This document shows, one piece after another, positions 15,888 through 24,170 of a stretch of DNA of 59,500 nucleotides. Origin of the DNA: JBBROS01 sp964246015 (GTDB taxonomy: Bacteria > Pseudomonadota > Alphaproteobacteria > Acetobacterales > Acetobacteraceae); NCBI GenBank assembly GCA_964246015.1, contig CAXTPG010000016.1:1-59500 (forward strand). Reading direction: 5' to 3'. Below the pieces are notes generated by a model. That model saw only the letters and a list, made by a program, of their open reading frames with translations, did not search any database and was not told where the DNA came from. The position numbers and the translations under genes are program-made. Position 1 is the first letter of the stretch. The number at the start of each line of letters is the position of its first letter.

Positions 15888-16591
15888 GTGTCGAGGCGGC
15901 GCCGCGCGGCGGGGTGGAGGCGGTGGAGCGGGCGCTGGCGCTGCTGGACGCGCTGGGCCAGGCGGGGCGGCCGTTGCAGCTGCGGGAGCTGGCGGCGCGG
16001 ACGGGGCTGCCGAAGGCGACGATCATGCGGGTGGCGGCGTCGCTGGAGCGGTTCGGGTATGCGCAGAAGGTGGCGGGGGGGGCCTATTGGCTCGGGCCTT
16101 CGTTGTGGCGGCTGGGCTCGGTGTTCCGCCAGCAGCTCGATCTGGAGCCGGAGGTGCGGCCGGCGTTGCAGGCGCTGGTGGACGAGACGGGGGAGAGCGC
16201 GTCGTTCTGGGTGCGGCAGGGGTCCGAGCGGGTGTGCCTGTATCGGGTGAATGCGCCGCGAAGCGCCCGCAGCCATGTGGACGAGGGGGAGTTGTCGCCG
16301 CTGGACCGCGGGTCGGCCGGGCACGTGATCGCGCATCATGCCGGGCTGGCGACGGCGCTGGGCGCGACGCTGGTGCGGGACGGCGTCGTGGTGACGTTGG
16401 GGGAGCGGGACCCGGACGTGGCGAGCGTCTCGGCGCCCGTGTTCGGACCCGGGGGGCAGTGCCTGGGGGCGCTGACGGTCGCGGGCATCCTGAACCGGTT
16501 CGAGCCGCATGTGACGGAGTATGCCGTGCTGGTCCGTGCGGCGGCGGAGGCGTTGTCGGGGCGGCTGGGCAACGCGGCCGCCGTCGCGTGA
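15884..16591 (+). CDS. IclR-family transcriptional regulator
   Basis: A 235-residue regulator. The N-terminal winged helix-turn-helix (about 14-70) contains LRELAARTGLPKATIMRVA. The effector domain contains GSAGHVIAHHAG and ASVSAPVFGPGGQCLGALTV, typical of IclR. The ATG overlaps the ureohydrolase stop (ATGA), so it is made with the pathway it probably controls. A weak inverted repeat, GGAAC-GGC-GTTGC (9023-9035), upstream of the binding protein gene could be its site, but the symmetry is imperfect. Confidence 0.92.
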   Translation: MSVEAAPRGGVEAVERALALLDALGQAGRPLQLRELAARTGLPKATIMRVAASLERFGYAQKVAGGAYWLGPSLWRLGSVFRQQLDLEPEVRPALQALVDETGESASFWVRQGSERVCLYRVNAPRSARSHVDEGELSPLDRGSAGHVIAHHAGLATALGATLVRDGVVVTLGERDPDVASVSAPVFGPGGQCLGALTVAGILNRFEPHVTEYAVLVRAAAEALSGRLGNAAAVA

Positions 16592-17289
16592 CGCGGTTCC
16601 TGGGCGTGCGGACCATGGGCGCGCTGTATCGCGACGGCGTGCCGGTGCTGCGGCCGGCGCGGCCCTGGCTGATCGACCTGTCGGCGCTGTGCCCGGCGCC
16701 GGGGATGGAGCCCGGGGACATCGCCGACTTCAGCTCAGCCCCCGATCCGGCCCGATGGCGCCTGGGCGACACCCCGTCCGATCCGGACGCGGCGCTGCGT
16801 TGGGTGGCGATCGAGGAGGCGGATCGACTCCTGCTCGTGTGCGACCGCGTGATCCTGATGCGCGTCAGTTGGGACGATCTGGACGCGGCCGGGCTGGTGA
16901 CGGGCCGGCCCGTGCGGATCGACGGTGCGGAGTGGGTTTGCCAGTTGATGTCGGGCGGCACCGGGTTCGCGGATGCGGAGGGGCTGGGTGGCGCGTCCGA
17001 ACCGAATGAATGGGACGGGCTGGTCGGGGCCATGACGCCGCCGTCGGGGCTGCCGATTCCGCAGGGGCCGGACCTGGACGGGGTGGCCACCGAGGCGGCC
17101 CGGGCCGGGGCGCATAACGGGCTGTGGCATTGGTTCGGCGCGCATAGCTGGACCCGCGATCCATTCCTGGGGCGCGAAACGGCGCGGTGCTGCCGGGGTT
17201 ACCGGTCGGCCCGGTTCTTCTATCTGAACACCAGGTCGCACCGGCATGAGGATATCGGCTGGCGTCCGGTGCTGGTCGCTGCGCGGTGA
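16588..17289 (+). CDS. Unknown protein, last gene of the ureohydrolase operon
   Basis: A 233-residue protein starting at GTG 16588, overlapping the IclR stop (GTGA). I do not recognise the family. No signal peptide or membrane segment is seen. The first half has a Trp-rich segment ending in WVCQLMSGGTGF. The C-terminal third holds HNGLWHWFGAHSWTRD and ends in RGYRSARFFYLNTRSHRHED followed by IGWRPVLVAAR. The closing G-[WF]-R-P-V-L pattern recurs in unrelated phage-like and lectin-like hypothetical proteins, which is too weak to name a function. Gene coupling implies a role in the same pathway. A strong hairpin (17294-17319) follows. Confidence 0.8.
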   Translation: MTRFLGVRTMGALYRDGVPVLRPARPWLIDLSALCPAPGMEPGDIADFSSAPDPARWRLGDTPSDPDAALRWVAIEEADRLLLVCDRVILMRVSWDDLDAAGLVTGRPVRIDGAEWVCQLMSGGTGFADAEGLGGASEPNEWDGLVGAMTPPSGLPIPQGPDLDGVATEAARAGAHNGLWHWFGAHSWTRDPFLGRETARCCRGYRSARFFYLNTRSHRHEDIGWRPVLVAAR

Positions 17290-17293
17290 GCGG

Positions 17294-17319
17294 AAGGGGC
17301 CGCGCGGTGGCGGCCCCTT
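17294..17319. terminator. Bidirectional hairpin terminator candidate
   Basis: Perfect 10-base stem AAGGGGCCGC (17294-17303) and GCGGCCCCTT (17310-17319) with a 6-base loop. It lies in the 37-base gap between two convergent genes, and the flanking A/T pairs give a short T run on either strand. Likely ends both the ureohydrolase operon and the secreted-protein gene. Confidence 0.75.
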
Positions 17320-17326
17320 GCCTGGT

Positions 17327-17695
17327 TCAGTTCATCGTGGAGACGGGCGCGGCGGCCCAGATGGAGTTGGTGCCGCCATGTGCCGCGACCCACTGATTCA
17401 TGGACCGGGCCTGGGCATACTGCACCGTGCCCTGTTCGGCGCCGACGGGGAGGGAGTTGGCGGTCTGGACCGCGCCCTCGCTGCCGTTGGTGGGCAGGAT
17501 GTCGCCCTGGGTCAGGACCGTGACGGCCCTGCCGTACTGGGGCGTGGTTTCCGACCCGGTGTCGCTCAGGACCTGATTGGCGACGATGGCGCGGGCGGCG
17601 GCATTGGGGAAGGGATCGCCGTTGCCCTCGCTTTCGGCGTGCGCGACCCCGATGGTGAGCGCAAGGAGGGCGGCGGCGAGAATGGTCTTGTTCAT
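17327..17695 (-). CDS. Small secreted hypothetical protein
   Basis: A 122-residue protein with a clear Sec signal, MNKTILAAALLALTIGVAHA, cleaved before ESEGNGDPFP. The mature part is about 100 residues, without cysteines or membrane segments, and contains TPQYGRAVTVLTQGD and QYAQARSMNQWVAAHGG. No known family recognised. It is divergent from the LysR-type gene, which may regulate it. Probably periplasmic or exported. Confidence 0.8.
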   Translation of the reverse strand: MNKTILAAALLALTIGVAHAESEGNGDPFPNAAARAIVANQVLSDTGSETTPQYGRAVTVLTQGDILPTNGSEGAVQTANSLPVGAEQGTVQYAQARSMNQWVAAHGGTNSIWAAAPVSTMN

Positions 17696-17833
17696 GTGTG
17701 GTCTCCTGACCGAGAGGTCCGTCTTGCGGCGGGCCAGGTTGTGCAGTGCACCATCGCCAAGGTCGGTCCTGGGGCACGGCGGAGAGATAGGTCGGGGCCA
17801 AGCTATGCGTAAGCTGCAAAGCTAAGCAGGGGG

Positions 17834-17847
17834 GCATACGCTTATGC
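17834..17847. promoter_or_regulatory. Candidate LysR-type operator
   Basis: Inverted repeat GCATA (17834-17838), 4-base spacer, TATGC (17843-17847), 28 bases before the LysR-type ATG. A related sequence TATGCGTAAGC lies at 17804-17814. Two related sites in a divergent gap are the usual arrangement for LysR regulators. The gap is 180 bases and holds nothing else recognised. Confidence 0.45.
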
Positions 17848-17875
17848 ATGTCTCTGGACGGAATGGGATGGCGGA

Positions 17876-18748
17876 ATGCTCGAGTGGGATGATCTGCGTT
17901 TGCTGTTGGCGGTGGCGCGGCATGGAAGCCTGACGGCTGCGGCACGGGTGCTGGGGGTGACGCAACCGACGATGAGCCGGCGGCTGGAGCATCTGGAGGC
18001 GCGTCTGGGGGCGGCGCTGTTCGAGCGGCATCCGACCGGGGTCGCGCTGAGCGCGCTGGGGACGTCGTTGCTGGACCTGGCGGAGCGGATGGAGGAGCAG
18101 GCGCTGGCGGCGGAGCGGCGGATCGCAGCGCAGGGGACGGGGATCGACGGGCTGGTGCGGATCACGACGCTGGAGTGGATCGGGCATCACCTGCTGGCGG
18201 CGAGCCTGGCGCGGTTCTGCGGGCTGCACCCCGGGGTGGTGGTGGAACTGGTGACGGCGGACCGGGTGCTGAGCCTGGCCCGGCACGAGGCGGACATCGC
18301 GGTGCGGCTGACGCGGTTCGAGCAGGAGGGGCTGGTGCAACGGCGGATCGGGTCGTCGCCGCGCGGATTATACGCGAGCGAGGCCTATCTGGCGGAGCGG
18401 GGGGAGCCGGATTTCGCGGCCGGGTGCCCCGGGCACACGCTGGTGATATTGCCGGAGATGCCGGCGACGCTTGCGCACGTGCAGTGGTTCCGGGATCAGG
18501 TGGCCCCGATGGCGCGGGTGGCATTGCAGAGCAACAGCATGGACGTGCACGCGGCAGCGGCGCTGGCGGGGGCGGGGCTGGTGGTGCTGCCGCGCCTCAT
18601 GGGGGATGCGCTGGCCGGGTTGCGGCGGCTGGACCCGCCGGACCCGCCGCCGGCGCGGGAGTTGTGGCTGGGGTTCCATGAGGACATGCGGCACACGCCG
18701 CGGGTGCGGGCGCTGGCATCGCATCTGGCGGCGGATGTGCGGGGGTGA
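17876..18748 (+). CDS. LysR-family transcriptional regulator
   Basis: A 290-residue regulator. The N-terminal helix-turn-helix is at about 17-45 (SLTAAARVLGVTQPTMSRRL), followed by the linker helix (LFERHPTGVALSALG). The substrate-binding domain runs from about residue 90. Length and layout are normal. Its divergent neighbour is a small secreted protein gene; the shared gap has a palindromic site. Effector unknown. Confidence 0.93.
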   Translation: MLEWDDLRLLLAVARHGSLTAAARVLGVTQPTMSRRLEHLEARLGAALFERHPTGVALSALGTSLLDLAERMEEQALAAERRIAAQGTGIDGLVRITTLEWIGHHLLAASLARFCGLHPGVVVELVTADRVLSLARHEADIAVRLTRFEQEGLVQRRIGSSPRGLYASEAYLAERGEPDFAAGCPGHTLVILPEMPATLAHVQWFRDQVAPMARVALQSNSMDVHAAAALAGAGLVVLPRLMGDALAGLRRLDPPDPPPARELWLGFHEDMRHTPRVRALASHLAADVRG

Positions 18749-18754
18749 GGAGGA

Positions 18755-18830
18755 TGGTGCCCAGGGCCGGAATCGAACCAGCGACACTGCGATTTTCAGT
18801 CGCATGCTCTACCAACTGAGCTACCTGGGC
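18755..18830 (-). tRNA. tRNA-Phe (GAA)
   Basis: The minus strand folds as a complete cloverleaf. The acceptor stem GCCCAGG (from 18830) pairs with CCTGGGC, and the D-loop region is AGCTCAGTTGGTAGAGC. The anticodon loop CTGAAAA gives GAA, and the T arm is GCTGG-TTCGATT-CCGGC. The discriminator is A, and CCA is encoded (18755-18757). It lies six bases beyond the LysR-type stop, on the opposite strand. Confidence 0.97.
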
Positions 18831-18914
18831 GCCCGCGGAGGGAGGGTGGTTAGCCTAGGCTGGCGGTGGGATCAAGGGGCTGGGTCATGCATCGCCGGGG
18901 TGGGCGTGGTGTTT

Positions 18915-19373
18915 TCATGAGAGCGGGGGGTATTCGTAGCGGATGAAGCCGGTGTGCTTGGCCAGGCGGTCATAGAGGGTTCGGGCGGTCGTGTTGTGGT
19001 CCTGGGTGAGCCAGTAGAGGCGGGCGGCGTTGCGGGCGCGGGCCTCGGCGGCGACGGCCTCGATCAGGGCCCGGCCGGCGCCGGTGCCGCGTGTGGCGGC
19101 GTCGACATAGAGGTCCTGCAGGTAGCAGGCGTCGGTCATGGTCCAGGCGCTGGGGTGGAACAGGTAATGGGTGATGCCGACGATGGTCGCCCCTGGCCCG
19201 GTATCCGTCCGGGCGGCGAGGCCGTGCAGGGCGGCGCCTTGCATGAGGCGGGCCCAGGTGTGGTTGAACTGCGCCTCGGGCAGGGTGGTCTTGTAGAAGT
19301 CGAGGTAGTCGCGCCACAGCTCGGTCCAGCGGGGGCGGTCGGCCTCGGTCAGTTTCGCGATGTGCAGCGTCAT
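18915..19373 (-). CDS. GNAT-family N-acetyltransferase
   Basis: Predicted acetyl-CoA-dependent acetyltransferase, 152 residues. The acetyl-CoA loop reads RGTGAGRALIEAVAAEAR after the strand CYLQDLYVDAATRG, followed by the helix-strand LYWLTQDHNTTARTLYDRL. WRDYLDFYK near the N terminus is common in small amine or amino-acid N-acetyltransferases. The ATG overlaps the stop of the upstream cupin gene. The substrate is not predictable. Confidence 0.9.
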   Translation of the reverse strand: MTLHIAKLTEADRPRWTELWRDYLDFYKTTLPEAQFNHTWARLMQGAALHGLAARTDTGPGATIVGITHYLFHPSAWTMTDACYLQDLYVDAATRGTGAGRALIEAVAAEARARNAARLYWLTQDHNTTARTLYDRLAKHTGFIRYEYPPLS

Positions 19374-19768
19374 GCTTCGCCTCCCTCGGGACCGTAGAAG
19401 ACCATCCAGCAGCCGAAGTCGGGGCTGGCGGCCTCGAAGCGATGGGCGCAGCCGGCGGGGACGAACAGGGCGTCGCCGGGCTGGACGGCGATGCGTTCCT
19501 CGCCGTGGAGCGTCATAGCGGGTTCATCGCCGAACGGGGTGCGGTCTTCCGCGCGGATGAAGACGGCGGTGCCGCTGACGATGACGTAGAGTTCGTCGCG
19601 GTCGTGCGGGGTTTGCGGGTCGCCGGCGTGGGGGGCGTACCAGCGCAGCTCCATGCTGCCATGGGCCAGGAGGCGGGCGCTGAGGCCGCCTGGTGGGATA
19701 GGTGCGCGGCGGCCTTCGTCGGGTGTGACGCGGACGCGCGGCATCGCGTGCAGTTCGGCGCTGTCCAT
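19370..19768 (-). CDS. Cupin-domain protein
   Basis: A 132-residue single cupin barrel. HDRDELYVIVSGTAVF (about 54-69) corresponds to cupin motif 1 and PGDALFVPAGCAHRFEA to motif 2, including its metal-binding His. The N-terminal strand ends in ELRWYAPHAGDPQTPHDRD. Start ATG 19768. It is coupled to the following GNAT gene (ATGA). Could be a small metal-binding enzyme or a sugar/amino-acid-binding protein; function unknown. Confidence 0.88.
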   Translation of the reverse strand: MDSAELHAMPRVRVTPDEGRRAPIPPGGLSARLLAHGSMELRWYAPHAGDPQTPHDRDELYVIVSGTAVFIRAEDRTPFGDEPAMTLHGEERIAVQPGDALFVPAGCAHRFEAASPDFGCWMVFYGPEGGEA

Positions 19769-19834
19769 GTCCGGCTCCGGGTGGCGGATATGGTTAGATG
19801 GGGCGTGTGGGGCGGTGCCAAGGTGCGGGACCGA

Positions 19835-21127
19835 TCATTCCAGCGTGGCGCCGTCGCGCTTCAGCACTTCTCCGGCGAGATAGAGGCTGCCGCAGACCAG
19901 GATCCGGGCGGGGGGACCGGGGGGAAGCTGGGCGATCGCGGCGGCGACGGTGGGGCCGGGGCGGGCGATTCCGCCCGAGGCTTCGACGATGGCGTCGATG
20001 GGAAGGGCCAGATGCTGGCCGGGTTCCTGGACGGCCCAGGTGGTGGTGGCGAGAGGGAGGAGGGGGCGGAGGAATTCCGCGGTGTCCTTGGCCTGCTTCA
20101 TGCCGACGAGGAGATGGAGGGGGCGGTCGCGCCAGGTGGCGAGGTGTTGGGCCAGGGCTGCGCCGGCACCGGGGTTGTGGCCGCCATCGAGCCAGAGTTC
20201 CCAGCCGGGCGGGAGGGTGTGGGCGAACTCGCCGTGGAGACGCTGGAGGCGGGCGGGCCAGGTGGCGTGGGCGAGGCCGGCATAGGCGGTGGGCGGGGGC
20301 GTGAGCCCGGCGCGCAGGGCCGCGACGGCGATGCCCGCGTTGTCGATCTGATGCGGGCCGGGGAGGGAGGGGACGGGAAGGTCGATGGCGCCGCTTGCGT
20401 CGGAGAAGCGGAGGCCGGCGCCGTGGCGGGCGATGGTCCAGGCGTCGTCGCGGGCCAGGAGGGTGGCGCCGGTGCGGGCGGCGGCGTCGCGGAGGGCGGA
20501 CATGGCCTCGGGCGGCTGCAGGCCGGTGGCGACGGGGGAGCCGGGCTTCATGATGCCGGCCTTTTCGGCGGCGATGGCGGCGAGCGTGTCGCCCAGCAGA
20601 TCCTGGTGGTCGAGGGAGATGGAGGTGATGGCGCAGGCGGCGGGTCGGTCGATGACGTTGGTGGCGTCGCCGCGGCCGCCGAGGCCGACTTCCAGGACGC
20701 AGAGGTCGGCCGGGGTGGCGGCGAAGAGGTGGAAGGCGGCGGCCATGATGACCTCGAACACGGTGATGGGCGCGCCGGCGTTGACGCGCTCGACGGTTTC
20801 CATGGCTTCGGCCAGGGCGTCGTCGGTGACCAGGCGGCCGGCGATGCGGATGCGTTCGTTGAAGTGGACGAGGTGGGGGGAGGTGAAGACGTGGACCCGC
20901 CAGCCGGCGGCCTCGCCCATCGCGCGCAGCATGGCGCAGGTGCTGCCCTTGCCGTTGGTGCCGGCGACATGGACGATTGGGGGAAGGCGGCGCTCGGGGT
21001 GGCCGAGGTCGGCGAGCAGGCGGTGCAGCCGGTCCAGGCTGAGGTCCATGAGGCGGGGATAGAGGGCGTGCAGACGCTCGACCAGCGGGCCGATCCGGGA
21101 GGGGACCTGGGACGGAAGGTGGTTCAT
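19835..21127 (-). CDS. folC: Folylpolyglutamate/dihydrofolate synthase
   Basis: Adds glutamate to dihydropteroate and folates in the cytoplasm. 430 residues; the P-loop reads HVAGTNGKGST, followed by FTSPHLVHFNERI and ATNVIDRP, all FolC/Mur-ligase signatures. The C-terminal domain includes ELWLDGGHNPGAG. The ATG at 21127 overlaps the accD stop (ATGA); an apparent 966-residue upstream extension of the frame is the antisense/shadow of accD and trpA. Last gene of the trpB-trpA-accD-folC cluster, a common alphaproteobacterial order. Confidence 0.97.
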   Translation of the reverse strand: MNHLPSQVPSRIGPLVERLHALYPRLMDLSLDRLHRLLADLGHPERRLPPIVHVAGTNGKGSTCAMLRAMGEAAGWRVHVFTSPHLVHFNERIRIAGRLVTDDALAEAMETVERVNAGAPITVFEVIMAAAFHLFAATPADLCVLEVGLGGRGDATNVIDRPAACAITSISLDHQDLLGDTLAAIAAEKAGIMKPGSPVATGLQPPEAMSALRDAAARTGATLLARDDAWTIARHGAGLRFSDASGAIDLPVPSLPGPHQIDNAGIAVAALRAGLTPPPTAYAGLAHATWPARLQRLHGEFAHTLPPGWELWLDGGHNPGAGAALAQHLATWRDRPLHLLVGMKQAKDTAEFLRPLLPLATTTWAVQEPGQHLALPIDAIVEASGGIARPGPTVAAAIAQLPPGPPARILVCGSLYLAGEVLKRDGATLE

Positions 21128-22008
21128 GCGGCTTGGGGGGCGGCCTCGCGCTCGCGCAGCAGGCCGATGAGGCGGGCGAGTGTGGCGCGCATGTCGCCGC
21201 GGGGGACGACCATGTCGACGATGCCGTGGGCGTGGAGGTATTCGGCGCGCTGGAAGCCGTCGGGCAGGGTTTCGCGGACGGTCTGCTCGATGACGCGGGC
21301 GCCGGCGAAGCCGATGAGGGCGCCGGGTTCGGCGATCTGGATGTCGCCGAGCATGGCGAAGCTTGCGGTGACGCCGCCGGTGGTGGGATCGGTCAGGACG
21401 GTGATGAAGGGGAGGCCGGCGTCCTTCACGAGGCGTGTGGCGATGGTGGTGCGGGGCATCTGCATGAGGCTGATGGCGCCTTCCTGCATGCGGGCGCCGC
21501 CGCTGGAGGTGAAGACGATGAGGGGAGCGGATTGCAGGACGGCGAGGCGGGCGGCGGCGACGATGGCCTCGCCCACCGCGGCGCCCATGCTGCCGCCCAT
21601 GAACTCGAACGCCATGGCGGCGGCGACGGCCTTGTGGCCGCCGATGGTCCCGTGGGCGACGAGGCAGGCGTCCTCGAGCCCGGTCTTGTCGCGGGCCTCT
21701 TTCAGGCGATCGACGTAGCGCTTGCTGTCGCGGAACTTGAGGGGGTCGGCGGGCGCGCGGGGCAGCTCGATGCGGGTGTGGGCCTGGGTGCCATCGGGAT
21801 TGGGGTCGAAGGTGTAGGCCAGGCGCTCCGTGGCGGTGGGGCGCATGTGGTGGCCGCAGTTGGGGCAGACCTTGAGCGTGCGGTCGAGGTCCTTGGTGAA
21901 CAGCATCTGCTGGCAGGCGGGGCACTGGATCCAGAGATTGTCCGGGACCTCCCGCCGGCCCAGCAGGGTGCGGATCTTGGGGCGGACGTATTCGGCGAGC
22001 CAGCTCAT
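21124..22008 (-). CDS. accD: Acetyl-CoA carboxylase carboxyltransferase subunit beta
   Basis: Beta half of the carboxyltransferase that makes malonyl-CoA for fatty-acid synthesis; works with AccA. 294 residues. The N-terminal zinc ribbon has CPACQ and CPNCGHH, and the crotonase-like core has FTSSGGARMQEG and LTDPTTGGVTASFA. Its stop overlaps the folC ATG, and its ATG at 22008 overlaps the trpA stop, so all three are co-translated. Confidence 0.97.
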   Translation of the reverse strand: MSWLAEYVRPKIRTLLGRREVPDNLWIQCPACQQMLFTKDLDRTLKVCPNCGHHMRPTATERLAYTFDPNPDGTQAHTRIELPRAPADPLKFRDSKRYVDRLKEARDKTGLEDACLVAHGTIGGHKAVAAAMAFEFMGGSMGAAVGEAIVAAARLAVLQSAPLIVFTSSGGARMQEGAISLMQMPRTTIATRLVKDAGLPFITVLTDPTTGGVTASFAMLGDIQIAEPGALIGFAGARVIEQTVRETLPDGFQRAEYLHAHGIVDMVVPRGDMRATLARLIGLLREREAAPQAA

Positions 22009-22835
22009 GAGGCGACCCTGGCGCCCCGGACGCCATGTGCGAGGGCTCGGATCTGGTCGAGGACGCGCTGCGCGGTGTCCGGGGCCGGGTTGCCGTGCGC
22101 GTCGAGACTGTTGGCCAGGGTATCGACGAGGGCGGAGCCGACGACGGCGGCGTCGGCCACGCGGACGGCCTCGGCGGCCTGGTCGGGGGTGCGGATGCCG
22201 AAGCCGATGGCGACGGGAAGGGCAGTGACCCGGCGGATGCGGGGGAGGGCGGCCGCCAGGCTTGCGGCGGTCGCCGTGCGGGTGCCGGTGATCCCGGTGA
22301 TGGCGACGTAGTAGACGAAGCCGGAGCTGCCATCGAGGACGATGGGCAGGCGATCGTCGTCGGTGGTGGGGGCGACGAGGCGGATGATGTCGATGCCGTG
22401 GGCAGCGGCGTGCGGCGCGACCATGGCGGCTTCCTCGGTCGGCAGGTCGACGATGATGAGGCCGTCGACGCCTGACGTCGCGGCATCCTTGCAGAAGCGT
22501 TCCGGGCCGTAGGAGGCGATGGGGTTGAGGTAGCCCATGAGGATGATGGGGGTGTCGGCGTCCTCGGTGCGGAACTCGGCGACCATGGCGAGGGTGCCGG
22601 CGAGGGTCGCGCCGGCCTTGAGGCCGCGGAGGCCGGCGGCCTGGACGGTGGGGCCGTCGGCCATCGGGTCGGTGAAGGGCATGCCGATCTCGATGAGGTC
22701 GGCGCCGGCTTCGGGCATGCCGCGAAGGATGGCAAGGCTTGTCGCGTGGTCGGGGTCGTAGGCCTCGAGGAAGGGGATCAGGGCGCCGCGGCCTTCCTTG
22801 CGGAGGGCGGCGAAGCGGGGGGCGATGCGGGTCAT
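22005..22835 (-). CDS. trpA: Tryptophan synthase alpha subunit
   Basis: Cleaves indole-3-glycerol phosphate and passes indole to TrpB. 276 residues. Conserved segments include LIEIGMPFTDPMADGP (with the catalytic Glu), IILMGYLNPI and VDGLIIVDLPTEEA (with the catalytic Asp); SSGFVYYVAITGITGTR and VAIGFGIRTPDQA form the phosphate site. It starts 10 bases after the trpB stop. Confidence 0.97.
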   Translation of the reverse strand: MTRIAPRFAALRKEGRGALIPFLEAYDPDHATSLAILRGMPEAGADLIEIGMPFTDPMADGPTVQAAGLRGLKAGATLAGTLAMVAEFRTEDADTPIILMGYLNPIASYGPERFCKDAATSGVDGLIIVDLPTEEAAMVAPHAAAHGIDIIRLVAPTTDDDRLPIVLDGSSGFVYYVAITGITGTRTATAASLAAALPRIRRVTALPVAIGFGIRTPDQAAEAVRVADAAVVGSALVDTLANSLDAHGNPAPDTAQRVLDQIRALAHGVRGARVAS

Positions 22836-22845
22836 GGGCGGCGTG

Positions 22846-24075
22846 TCACAGCTTGACGCCCAGGTGTTCGGCGACGGTGAAGATGTCCTTGTCGCCGCGG
22901 CCGCAGAGATTCATGAGGATCAGGGCGTCGCGGCCCATGGCCGGCGCCATCTTCTGGACGTGGGCGATGGCGTGGGCGGGCTCCAGGGCGGGGATGATGC
23001 CCTCGGTGCGGGTGCAGAGCTGGAAGGCTTCCAGCGCCTCCGCGTCGGTGGCGGCGACGTATTCTACGCGGCCGATCTCGTGCAGCCAGGAGTGTTCGGG
23101 GCCGATGCCGGGGTAGTCGAGGCCGGCGCTGATGCTGTGGGCCTCGATGATCTGGCCGTCGTCGTCTTGGAGCAGGTAGGTGCGGTTGCCGTGCAGGATG
23201 CCGGGGCGGCCGCGGCTGAGGCTGGCGGCGTGGGCGTCGGTATCAAGGCCGTGGCCGGCGGCCTCGACGCCGACGAGGCGGACGGATTCGTCGTCGAGGA
23301 AGGGGTGGAACAGGCCCATGGCGTTGCTGCCGCCGCCGATGGCGGCGACGACGGCGTCGGGCAGGCGGCCTTCCATCTCCATGAGCTGGGCGCGCGCCTC
23401 GGTTCCGATCACGCTCTGGAAGTCGCGGACCATGGCGGGGTAGGGGTGGGGGCCGGCGACGGTGCCGATGAGGTAGTAGGTGTCGTCGACGTTGGCGACC
23501 CAGTCGCGCATCGCCTCGTTCATCGCGTCTTTCAGCGTGCCGGCGCCGGAGGTGACGGGATTGATCTCGGCGCCCAGCAGCTTCATGCGGAAGACGTTTG
23601 GCTTCTGGCGTTCGACGTCGGTGGCGCCCATGTAGATGGTGCAGGGGAGGCCGAACAGGGCGCAGACGGTCGCGGTGGCGACGCCGTGCTGGCCTGCGCC
23701 GGTTTCGGCGATGATGCGGGTCTTGCCCATGCGCCGGGCCAGCAGGATCTGGCCCATGCAGTTGTTGATCTTGTGGCTGCCGGTGTGGTTCAGCTCGTCG
23801 CGCTTGAAGTAGATGCGTGCGCCGCCGAGGCGCTCGGTGAGGCGTTCGGCGAACCACATCGGGCTGGGGCGGCCGACGTAGTGGGTGAGGTAGCGGTCCA
23901 GCTCGGGCTGGAACTCCGGGTCGCGCTTGGCGTCCTCGTAGGCCTGTTCGACGGCCAGGATGAGTGGCATGAGGGTTTCGGCCACGAAGCGGCCGCCGAA
24001 TCCGCCGAATCGCCCTTGGGCGTCGGGGCCGGACCGCAGGGTGTTGGGCCGCAGGCTCGGACTGACTTGGTTCAA
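22846..24075 (-). CDS. trpB: Tryptophan synthase beta subunit
   Basis: PLP enzyme joining indole and serine. 409 residues. The PLP lysine lies in HTGSHKINN; GAGQHGVATA and the phosphate-binding GGGSNAMG are present. The start is TTG at 24075, followed by AACCAAGTC; GAGGAA on the minus strand stands seven bases upstream, and no nearer ATG would keep the conserved N terminus. First gene of the trpB-trpA-accD-folC cluster. The 95-base gap to divergent corA holds both promoters; no leader peptide was found. Confidence 0.97.
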   Translation of the reverse strand: MNQVSPSLRPNTLRSGPDAQGRFGGFGGRFVAETLMPLILAVEQAYEDAKRDPEFQPELDRYLTHYVGRPSPMWFAERLTERLGGARIYFKRDELNHTGSHKINNCMGQILLARRMGKTRIIAETGAGQHGVATATVCALFGLPCTIYMGATDVERQKPNVFRMKLLGAEINPVTSGAGTLKDAMNEAMRDWVANVDDTYYLIGTVAGPHPYPAMVRDFQSVIGTEARAQLMEMEGRLPDAVVAAIGGGSNAMGLFHPFLDDESVRLVGVEAAGHGLDTDAHAASLSRGRPGILHGNRTYLLQDDDGQIIEAHSISAGLDYPGIGPEHSWLHEIGRVEYVAATDAEALEAFQLCTRTEGIIPALEPAHAIAHVQKMAPAMGRDALILMNLCGRGDKDIFTVAEHLGVKL

Positions 24076-24170
24076 CGCTTGTTCCTCGGGGTGCGATCCG
24101 GTCTTCTAGCGCAGGCCGCGGGGGCGGTCACGTCTCGCCGGGCGGATCATTCCGGGATAAAGGTCGGGCC

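Noticed and set aside
19442..21718. 758-codon open frame antisense to folC and accD
   Set aside because: It covers two clearly identified genes and lacks any domain; a compositional artefact.
19835..22735. Apparent 966-residue fusion upstream of folC
   Set aside because: Only the last 430 residues resemble FolC; the rest is the shifted frame of accD and trpA, and folC has its own ATG with an ATGA overlap.
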